DNA of 64,000 bases from Parasutterella muris. Its GTDB lineage: Bacteria; Pseudomonadota; Gammaproteobacteria; Burkholderiales; Burkholderiaceae_F. Below the pieces are notes generated by a model. The model was not told the DNA's origin. It saw only the letters and a list, made by a program, of their open reading frames with translations, and searched no databases. Both the position numbers and the translations under genes were made by a program. The stretch is taken from the NCBI RefSeq assembly GCF_943193095.1, contig NZ_CALPCV010000001.1, forward strand, positions 62,001 to 126,000. Reading direction: 5' to 3'. Shown piece after piece: positions 57,816 to 64,000 of the stretch (positions are counted from its first letter, which is position 1; every line of letters begins with the position of its first letter).

Positions 57816-57847
57816 TAAAAACGGCCGGAACTCCTGTTCCGGCCGTT
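57816..57847 (-). terminator. Rho-independent terminator after the EF-G-like gene
   Basis: Eleven-base perfect stem AACGGCCGGAA (57820-57830) with TTCCGGCCGTT (57837-57847), loop of six, then TTTTATG on the minus strand. Confidence 0.8.
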
Positions 57848-57875
57848 GCTGTCAGATTAGAAGCAGAAGCCGAGG

Positions 57876-59927
57876 TTATTCATCGTCATCTTTACGCTGA
57901 TAGTTCGCGGCGAGCTCCATTTGGCGCTGCATCGGAACAGGAGCGTAGCCCGCGAGTTCCATAGAGTAGCTTCCCGCGCCCTGAGTAATGGCGTTCAGAC
58001 GCGCAGCGTAGCCGTCGAGCTCGGAGAGAGGAGCGGTACCGGAGATAAGCATCATGCCGCCCGCTAGGTTGGCTGTGCCGGTCACCTGACCGCGTCTGCT
58101 GGAGAGGTCGCCGGTGATATCGCCCATGCAGGTGTCGGGCGCGACGATTTCGATTTCAACGATCGGTTCAAGCACAGTCGGTTTTGCCTTGGAGAGCGCA
58201 TCGAGCATGGCTTTTCTGCCTGCTGAAACGAACGCGACTTCCTTAGAGTCAACCGGATGGCTCTTACCGTCATAAACAACGACGCGAACGTCATGGATCG
58301 GGTAGCCTGCGACGAAGCCGGTTGAAAGCGCATCTCTGACGCCCTTTTCCACAGCCGGGATAAAGTTGTAGGGGATAGCGCCGCCTTTAACTTCGTCGAC
58401 AAACTCGAATCCTGTGCCTCTTTCTTTCGGTTCGATGCGCAGATAAACTTCACCGAACTGGCCGGCACCGCCGGTCTGTTTCTTATGTCTGGCGTGACCT
58501 TCCGCATTGGCAGAAATCGTTTCGCGATACGGAATTCTCGGAGTGCGTGTGTTGACTTCGAGTTTGAACTGAGCAGCCATTCTTTCAAGAACGCTGCGCA
58601 GATGCTGAGCGCTTAAACCGCGAAGCACGGTTTCGTTCAGCGTCGTATCGTGTTCAAGTTCAAGTGTCGGATCTTCGGACAGGAGCTTATTCAGGATGTC
58701 GGACAAGCGGCCTTCGTCTCCGCGGCGTGCCGGAGAGATCGCCAGACCGAACATGGGTTTCGGGAAGCTCAGCGGCTTCATGCGAATGTTGTCGTGTTCA
58801 TGAGAGGCGTGCAGAACGCTGTCAAACACCAGTTCTTCAATCTTTGAAACGACGCCGATATCACCCGGTACCAATTCACGGACTTCGGTTGTTTCTTTGC
58901 CCTGAAGAATCATAGGATGACTGATCTTGATCGCTTTTTTGTTGTCGTTGACAAACAGCTGGTCATCGCGGTGCAGGGTACCCTGATGAATGCGGAAGAC
59001 GCCGACCTTGCCGATGTACGGGTCATTAACGACTTTGAAGATATGAGCGACAAGCGGCAGTTCCGGATCAGCGGTAATGTTGACGTCGTTGCCTTCTTCG
59101 TCGGTAAAGAGCGGAGCGTTGGATTCAGAGGGGTTCGGCAGATGGCGGACCATCACATTGATCAGATCGTCGACGCCGGCGCCGGTTTTGCCGGAAACGA
59201 AGCAGATCGGGATGATGTGGCCTTCACGCAGGGCCTGAGTGAGCGGACCGTGCAGCGTGGAAGGATCGGCAGAGCCCTCTTCGAGGTAGCGCTCCATCGC
59301 TTCGTCGTCCACTTCAACGACCTGTTCTACGAAAGCGCGGTGAACTTCTTCGACGCTCAGAAAATCGGCTTCACCGTGATCTTTAGCAAAGCAGTCGATG
59401 ACTCGGGAGCCGTTGTTTGCGGGCAGGTTAATCGGCATTACTTCATTACCGAAAGCCTCTTTGAGCTCTTCGATCAGTTTTGGCAGGTCCAGATGTTCGG
59501 CGTCGATCTTGTTGACAATGATCATGCGGTTTAACTTGCGTTCTTTAGCCCAGTCCATCATTCGGCGTGTCATCAGCTGAATTCCGGCGGTCGCGTCGAC
59601 AACGACAGCCGCGGTCTTAACCGCGTCAAGTGCGCCGAGAGCCTGTCCGACAAAGTCCGGGTATCCCGGGGTATCGATCATGTGCACGCGAACTTCGGTG
59701 CCGTCAACATTGTCCCATTCAAAATGCGTACAGGCAGCGCGCAGAGAGTGCTGCACAGCCTTTTCAAGCGGATCAGAGTCGCAGACGGTGGTGCCGCGTT
59801 CGACAGAACCGCAGGTGATGATCATGCCAGCTTTAGCAAGAATCCCTTCAGCGAGAGTGGTCTTGCCGCACCCTCCATGTCCAACTAACGCAACGGTTCG
59901 GAGATTTTCTGTTTTAAAAATAGGCAT
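57876..59927 (-). CDS. EF-G-like translational GTPase (FusA2/EF-G-2 type paralog)
   Basis: 683 residues with all EF-G domains. The P-loop is GHGGCGKT (16-23), which differs from the AHIDAGKT of canonical EF-G. DTPGYPDF (about 88-95) and NKID (about 141-144) complete the G domain. The switch I motif RGIT of true EF-G is absent; that region reads EKAVQHSLRAACTHFEW. Domain IV contains GGAGQFGEVYLRI and the C-terminal tip ends QRKDDDE. It belongs to the EF-G-like family typified by Thermus EF-G-2, whose role is unclear, and is probably not the main elongation factor. Confidence 0.88.
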   Translation of the reverse strand: MPIFKTENLRTVALVGHGGCGKTTLAEGILAKAGMIITCGSVERGTTVCDSDPLEKAVQHSLRAACTHFEWDNVDGTEVRVHMIDTPGYPDFVGQALGALDAVKTAAVVVDATAGIQLMTRRMMDWAKERKLNRMIIVNKIDAEHLDLPKLIEELKEAFGNEVMPINLPANNGSRVIDCFAKDHGEADFLSVEEVHRAFVEQVVEVDDEAMERYLEEGSADPSTLHGPLTQALREGHIIPICFVSGKTGAGVDDLINVMVRHLPNPSESNAPLFTDEEGNDVNITADPELPLVAHIFKVVNDPYIGKVGVFRIHQGTLHRDDQLFVNDNKKAIKISHPMILQGKETTEVRELVPGDIGVVSKIEELVFDSVLHASHEHDNIRMKPLSFPKPMFGLAISPARRGDEGRLSDILNKLLSEDPTLELEHDTTLNETVLRGLSAQHLRSVLERMAAQFKLEVNTRTPRIPYRETISANAEGHARHKKQTGGAGQFGEVYLRIEPKERGTGFEFVDEVKGGAIPYNFIPAVEKGVRDALSTGFVAGYPIHDVRVVVYDGKSHPVDSKEVAFVSAGRKAMLDALSKAKPTVLEPIVEIEIVAPDTCMGDITGDLSSRRGQVTGTANLAGGMMLISGTAPLSELDGYAARLNAITQGAGSYSMELAGYAPVPMQRQMELAANYQRKDDDE

Positions 59928-60072
59928 GATGCTCTAATCCTTTCCTCGTGATTGATAAAGTATTTCTGATTGTGAAACATTCATCCCGCTTTGTCGAGAT
60001 GCTTTTATGGTAAAAAAACAAATTATTTAATTGTTTCTGCCTGACGGACGCCGGGCGTATACCCTGTGAGGA

Positions 60073-60921
60073 ATGGACATGGAATTTCAGTCATATTGTT
60101 CCGAGTGCACCAAAGAAGAATTTGAACTCTTTGAACCGGCGATCGAGCACTTAATTTCGCTCGCAAACTCAGAGATCCTTCCGAGATTTCTCTCCGGAAC
60201 GCGAGTCTTTGACAAAAAAGACCATACGCCGGTGACCGAAGCGGATAAAGGGGCAGAGCGCATCATGCGCGAGTGGATTGAAAAAGAGTTCCCCGAGCAC
60301 GGCATTTTCGGAGAGGAATACGGCATTAGAGAGGCGAGAGCTCTGCAGTATCCCAAATACCGCTGGATTCTTGATCCGATTGACGGAACGCGCGCGTTTA
60401 TCACCAACGCATTTCATTTCGGTACCTTGATCGCCGTCGAGAAGGACAGCGGCGAAGGGTTCCGCCCGATGATCGGAGTGATTTCGCACCCGCACGTCGG
60501 CGTTTGGCTGATGGGAGACGGAAAGAAGACAGAGCTTCATCTTCGCGACGGATCCGTGCGTGAGGAGCACGTTCGCGACACAGAGCGGTTCGAAGACGCG
60601 ACGCTTCTTGTGACTTCTCACTGGACAACTCCGGAACAGAAAGGCGGCCATCAGCTTCAGGAACTGGTTGATAAAGCCAAGCTTTACCGCACCTGGGGCG
60701 ACTGCTTCGGATATTTCTCTGTAGCGACGGGAGGAGCCGACATCATGATCGACCCGGATCTCAACTATTGGGATGTGGCAGCGCTTGTACCGGTTATTGA
60801 AGGTGCGGGCGGAGCGCTGGTCAGCACAAATGGCGGAAACCCGCTGAAAGAGTTATCCGCGGTCGCTTCTAATAAACATCTGCTGCCTAAGGTTCTGCAG
60901 GTCCTGGAAAAAGATCGCTAG
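60073..60921 (+). CDS. hisN: Inositol-monophosphatase-family histidinol-phosphatase (HisN-like)
   Basis: 282 residues. The metal site is visible: FGEEYG (Glu81, Glu82), ILDPIDGTRAF (Asp101, Asp104) and the C-terminal NYWDVAALVPVIEGAGG. The Arg-Ala-Phe following DPIDGT is the pattern of HisN-type histidinol-phosphatases rather than inositol or CysQ phosphatases. It would dephosphorylate histidinol phosphate in histidine synthesis; no other his genes are close, so the substrate is inferred from family similarity. Confidence 0.8.
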   Translation: MDMEFQSYCSECTKEEFELFEPAIEHLISLANSEILPRFLSGTRVFDKKDHTPVTEADKGAERIMREWIEKEFPEHGIFGEEYGIREARALQYPKYRWILDPIDGTRAFITNAFHFGTLIAVEKDSGEGFRPMIGVISHPHVGVWLMGDGKKTELHLRDGSVREEHVRDTERFEDATLLVTSHWTTPEQKGGHQLQELVDKAKLYRTWGDCFGYFSVATGGADIMIDPDLNYWDVAALVPVIEGAGGALVSTNGGNPLKELSAVASNKHLLPKVLQVLEKDR

Positions 60922-61054
60922 CTACTTAATTTATTGAAAGTTGTTTCGAGATTAGAGCGCAGGAAACACTCGTTTTCAAATATAAATATTTTGTAATTTG
61001 CAAATAATTCTTTTCTGAGAAACTAACTTACAGGACATCTCTGAAAAGAAAAAT

Positions 61055-62461
61055 ATGAAATCCACCGCCTCTATTCTCGCAACAGCCGTGGTCCTGACGA
61101 CGCTGACGGGCTGCGTCACGACACCGGACTTTCAGATGACGGAAGAGCAGAAAAATGTGATTCCGCAGCGCTGGCTGGGACCTAGTGTTCAATGTCAGGA
61201 ATCAATCAACAACTTAGCCGAGTGGTGGGCCACCTGGTCCGATCCCGAGATCGCTCTTTTAGTGGAGAAATCCCAGAGCGCCAATACGGATATTCGAGTC
61301 GCCCGGGAGAATCTCAGACAGGCCGATGCCGCGATGACGATCGCTAACGCCGGGATGTTTCCTCAGGCCGACGGTGAATTTCGCGGCGGAAGAAGCCATT
61401 TTGGCGGAACCGGCTCGAACTCTTTTCAGATAGGGCTGAATCTCAGCTTAACGCTTGACGCCGGCGGCCGCTATGCCGCTGCGCAGGCCGCTTTCTCCGA
61501 TTATCTCTACAGTAAGGCTTCCTTAGGTCAGGTGCAGACTGCGATTGCCGCCCGTGTGGCTCAGGCTTATATCAGCCTGCGTCTGGCTCAGAGAAGAGTA
61601 TCCGTTGCCGAGCAGAACCTGAAAACCCAGCAGGAAGCATACGATTTGGCAAATTGGCGCTACAAAGCGGGACTGGTTTCCTCCACGGACGTCGATCAGG
61701 CGATCACTTCGCTTGAGCAGACAAAAGCGTCGATTCCCGTATACGCGGCTCAGGTTCATCAATACCGCAATCTTCTTGCGGTGCTCACCAGCAGCCGTCC
61801 CGATGAAGTCGGGCAGCATCAGGTAAAAGAGATTCCTCAGCCGCCGAAAAATCTTGCGCTGTCGATTCCCGGAGAAGTGCTTCGCAATCGTCCGGATGTG
61901 AGGGCGTCGGAAGCTCAGGTGATGTCGGCGATGGCGCGCGTGACACAGGCTCGCTCGGCACTTTTCCCGAGCCTTACGATCAGCGGTTCATTCGGCTTTT
62001 CCGCTTCGACCTTTGGCGCCTTGGGGGACGCCGGAACACAGTCCTCTTCAGGTTTCGGCACGCTGAACATTCCGATCTTCCATGCCGGCTCACTTCTCGC
62101 TCAGCTCGAGCAGCGCAATTCTCAGCTTGAATCGGCTCGTATTAACTACGAGGCGAGCCTTTTAAAGGGCGTTCAGGAAGTGGAAGACGCGCTCAATACC
62201 ATTTGGGCGCAGCAGCTCAGAGAGAAATCACTTCGGGAAGCGGAACGCTCGGCAAGAAGCGCGGCGATTTCCGCTCAGCAGGATTACAACGCCGGGCTGC
62301 AGGACTTCACAGTGGTTCTAACGACTCAGCGCACCCTGCTGACGGTTCAGGAAGCGCTTGCGAGCGTGGAAGCAGAAATTTCAAACGGTTATGTTGCTCT
62401 ATACAAAGCAGTTGGCGGCGGTTGGCCTGTTCCTCAGGAGTTCAAAGAAAATGACAAATAA
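61055..62461 (+). CDS. Outer-membrane efflux lipoprotein, NodT family (TolC-like)
   Basis: 468 residues. The type II signal ends in LTGC, giving Cys20 as lipidation site. Two TolC-like repeats follow: helices rich in Ala/Gln (EKSQSANTDIRVARENLRQADAA region at about 70-95) and the second repeat at about 280-440, with LRNRPDVRASEAQVMSAMARV marking NodT members. It forms the outer-membrane channel for the MacA/MacB pair encoded directly after it, with which it overlaps by 11 bases. Confidence 0.92.
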   Translation: MKSTASILATAVVLTTLTGCVTTPDFQMTEEQKNVIPQRWLGPSVQCQESINNLAEWWATWSDPEIALLVEKSQSANTDIRVARENLRQADAAMTIANAGMFPQADGEFRGGRSHFGGTGSNSFQIGLNLSLTLDAGGRYAAAQAAFSDYLYSKASLGQVQTAIAARVAQAYISLRLAQRRVSVAEQNLKTQQEAYDLANWRYKAGLVSSTDVDQAITSLEQTKASIPVYAAQVHQYRNLLAVLTSSRPDEVGQHQVKEIPQPPKNLALSIPGEVLRNRPDVRASEAQVMSAMARVTQARSALFPSLTISGSFGFSASTFGALGDAGTQSSSGFGTLNIPIFHAGSLLAQLEQRNSQLESARINYEASLLKGVQEVEDALNTIWAQQLREKSLREAERSARSAAISAQQDYNAGLQDFTVVLTTQRTLLTVQEALASVEAEISNGYVALYKAVGGGWPVPQEFKENDK

Positions 62462-63755
62462 AACTGACAGCAAAAAGACGTTGGACGCGGATACACAGGC
62501 TCTTCTCGGAGAGAAACAGCCTCGTCCTTTCTATAAACGGGCATCTTTTTGGACCGCGGCGGCTGTGATAGGCATCTGCTGCTATGGCGGCTACTATCTT
62601 TACGGCTCGCGTTCCGATTCGAAGGTCTCTTTTGTGACCGCGCCGATGGAAAAGGGCGGTCTGCGTGTGGACGTCACGGCAAATGGAACACTGAATCCGA
62701 TCAGAACGGTTTCCCTTGGCAGCGAACTCTCCGGCATCGTCCGTAAAGTTAACGTGGATGTGAATGATCCGGTCAAAAAAGGGCAGATTCTTATTGAGCT
62801 TGACGACACTAAGCTGTCTGCTTCTGTCGAGCGCGCCAAGGCGACGCTGCAGCTCTCTAAAGCGAGCTTGGCTGAAGCCGAGGCGACTTTGAAGGAAGCA
62901 AAGGCGAAACTTGCCAGACTTCAGGAAGTGCGTCGTCTTTCGGGAGGCAAGAGCCCGAGTAAGACGGAACTTGACGCTCAGGAGGCTTTAGTGGCAAAGA
63001 GCGCGGCCTCAGTGGACAGCGCTAAAGCGAAAATCACGGACAGCGAAGAGGCACTCAAATCCGCTGAGTCCGACTTATCGAAAACGAAGATCGTTTCTCC
63101 GATCGACGGAGTCGTGCTCGCGCGTTCCGTGGAACCCGGTTATGCCGTTGCGGCGACTTTGCAGGCGGTTGAACTGCTGAAATTGGCCACAGACCTAAAG
63201 AGTTTGGAGCTGCGCATTAACGTGGACGAAGCGGATGTCGGTGCGGTCAAACCCGGACAGAAATCCAGTTTCACGGTGAGCGCGTATCCGGATCGAAAGT
63301 TTCCGGCTGAACTGAAGAAGGTTGCGTACGGTTCGACGCAAACGGACAACGTCATCACATATGTCACGTATTTGGAAGTGAACAATCCCGACATGCTTCT
63401 GCTGCCGGGAATGACAGCGACAGCGAGCATTCGGACTGTGTCTTTGAAAGACGCTACATTAGTGCCCAATACCGCGCTTCGCTTCCAGCCCTCCGAAGCG
63501 ACTGAAAAGAAAGAAAGCGCAATGGGGATGTTCGGCCCTCCGATGCGCCGCTCGTCAGCACAGAAGAGTTCCGGAACCGTGCTGAGTCCGAGCGCAGGTC
63601 AGAAAAAAGCGACGGTATACGTACTGCGTGAGGGCAAAGCCGCGCCTGTGGAGATTACGGTTGGTTATTCAGACGGCAAGAGAACACAGGTGGTTGACGG
63701 CCCTCTGAAAGCCGGAGACGAGGTCATAGTAGATCAAAGACGCGGAGCCAAATAA
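62451..63755 (+). CDS. macA: Periplasmic adaptor MacA-like (membrane fusion protein)
   Basis: 434 residues from ATG at 62451, inside the end of the outer-membrane gene. One membrane helix (about 30-48), then lipoyl/barrel-sandwich halves (SGIVRKVNVDVNDPVKKGQILIELDDT near 90-118, and KTKIVSPIDGVVLARSV later) flank a long Ala/Glu/Lys coiled-coil hairpin (about 120-205). A beta-barrel and membrane-proximal domain follow. Between about 345 and 375 there is a Met/Ser-rich insertion. The stop overlaps the macB start (TAATG). Confidence 0.92.
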   Translation: MTNKTDSKKTLDADTQALLGEKQPRPFYKRASFWTAAAVIGICCYGGYYLYGSRSDSKVSFVTAPMEKGGLRVDVTANGTLNPIRTVSLGSELSGIVRKVNVDVNDPVKKGQILIELDDTKLSASVERAKATLQLSKASLAEAEATLKEAKAKLARLQEVRRLSGGKSPSKTELDAQEALVAKSAASVDSAKAKITDSEEALKSAESDLSKTKIVSPIDGVVLARSVEPGYAVAATLQAVELLKLATDLKSLELRINVDEADVGAVKPGQKSSFTVSAYPDRKFPAELKKVAYGSTQTDNVITYVTYLEVNNPDMLLLPGMTATASIRTVSLKDATLVPNTALRFQPSEATEKKESAMGMFGPPMRRSSAQKSSGTVLSPSAGQKKATVYVLREGKAAPVEITVGYSDGKRTQVVDGPLKAGDEVIVDQRRGAK

Positions 63756-64000
63756 TGTCTGAAGAACGCCCCTTAGTTGAGCTGATCGGTATCGGTAAGC
63801 GCTACGGAAGCGGGGAAACAGCTTTTGACGCGCTGCATGATATTAATCTCAAGATTTCTCACGGCGAGTTTCTCGCCATTATGGGTCCGAGCGGGAGCGG
63901 GAAATCGACCTGCATGAATCTGATCGGCGCATTGGATACCCCGACGCGCGGCCAGTATCTCTTTGAAGGACATCACGTCGAACATTTCACAAGGGATCAG
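63755..64000 (+). CDS. macB: MacB-like ABC transporter, N-terminal part (runs off the window)
   Basis: 82 codons are present. The sequence shows the start of the ATPase domain with ELIGIGKRYGSGE, ALHDINLKI and Walker A MGPSGSGKST (about 48-57), then MNLIGALDTPTRGQY, typical of the MacB/LolD group. The remainder, including the membrane domain, lies beyond the right edge. With the two preceding genes it forms a MacAB-TolC-type export system for a macrolide, peptide or other substrate not identifiable here. Confidence 0.9.
   Translation, partial: MSEERPLVELIGIGKRYGSGETAFDALHDINLKISHGEFLAIMGPSGSGKSTCMNLIGALDTPTRGQYLFEGHHVEHFTRDQ

Overview
The window looks like a chromosomal segment of an anaerobic betaproteobacterium of the order Burkholderiales, most likely the gut family Sutterellaceae (Sutterella/Parasutterella-like). 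This is inferred from gene order typical of Burkholderiales (mutY-rapZ-hprK-ptsN-rpoN-lptB-lptA-lptC-kdsC-kdsD; metK divergent from lpxL-dapF-DUF484; argB-slmA; gpmA-envC-ctpA), moderate GC, very short or overlapping gene junctions, and an anaerobic [FeFe]-hydrogenase locus. No rRNA, tRNA, insertion sequence, prophage or CRISPR array was seen. Almost all of the sequence is coding, and only the stretch between 10851 and 11159 exceeds 300 bases without a gene.

Layout. 1-7200: tail of a membrane protein, heat-shock sigma factor rpoH, trmL, a LOG-family hydrolase, secB and a membrane rhodanese, then gpmA-envC-ctpA. 7200-15000: slmA-argB, a heavy-metal-associated domain protein, dksA with a His-rich COG0523 GTPase, rlmI, and the dapF/lpxL cluster. 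15000-27900: metK, trpS, folate and tRNA enzymes (cyclo-ligase, cca, folB, ttcA), CBS and YbhB proteins, ppk2, the tightly divergent pair rsmI/LpoA-domain protein, uup, and a secreted Pro/Gly-rich protein. 28000-35250: acyl-CoA synthetase, a HemN-like radical SAM protein, then a [FeFe]-hydrogenase (hydA), its Tat-signal small subunit (hydB), a di-heme cytochrome b subunit and the maturase hydF. 35250-46700: prfC, uraA, mutY, and the long leftward PTS-Ntr / sigma-54 / LPS export / Kdo cluster. 46700-55500: a lone amino-acid ABC ATPase, acyl-CoA enzymes, a Pat-type acetyltransferase, mtnA with a class II aldolase, a small conserved-looking protein, a lipoprotein and sotB. 55500-64000: aspS, an FmdB zinc ribbon, an EF-G-like GTPase, a HisN-type phosphatase and a tripartite export system (NodT-family outer membrane lipoprotein, MacA, start of MacB).

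The most notable unit is the hydrogenase locus. The large subunit is a compact two-[4Fe-4S] [FeFe]-hydrogenase like the periplasmic Desulfovibrio enzyme. Its partner is a separate small subunit with a twin-arginine signal and a formate-dehydrogenase-gamma-like cytochrome b. The simplest reading is a membrane-anchored, periplasm-facing hydrogenase that passes electrons from H2 to the quinone pool. HydF is next door, but HydE and HydG are not in the window. The active-site L2 motif has Thr where Met is usual. A second metabolic point is mtnA followed by a class II aldolase, which suggests salvage of methylthioadenosine or 5'-deoxyadenosine through a dihydroxyacetone-phosphate shunt. Such a route would suit an anaerobe rich in radical SAM enzymes.
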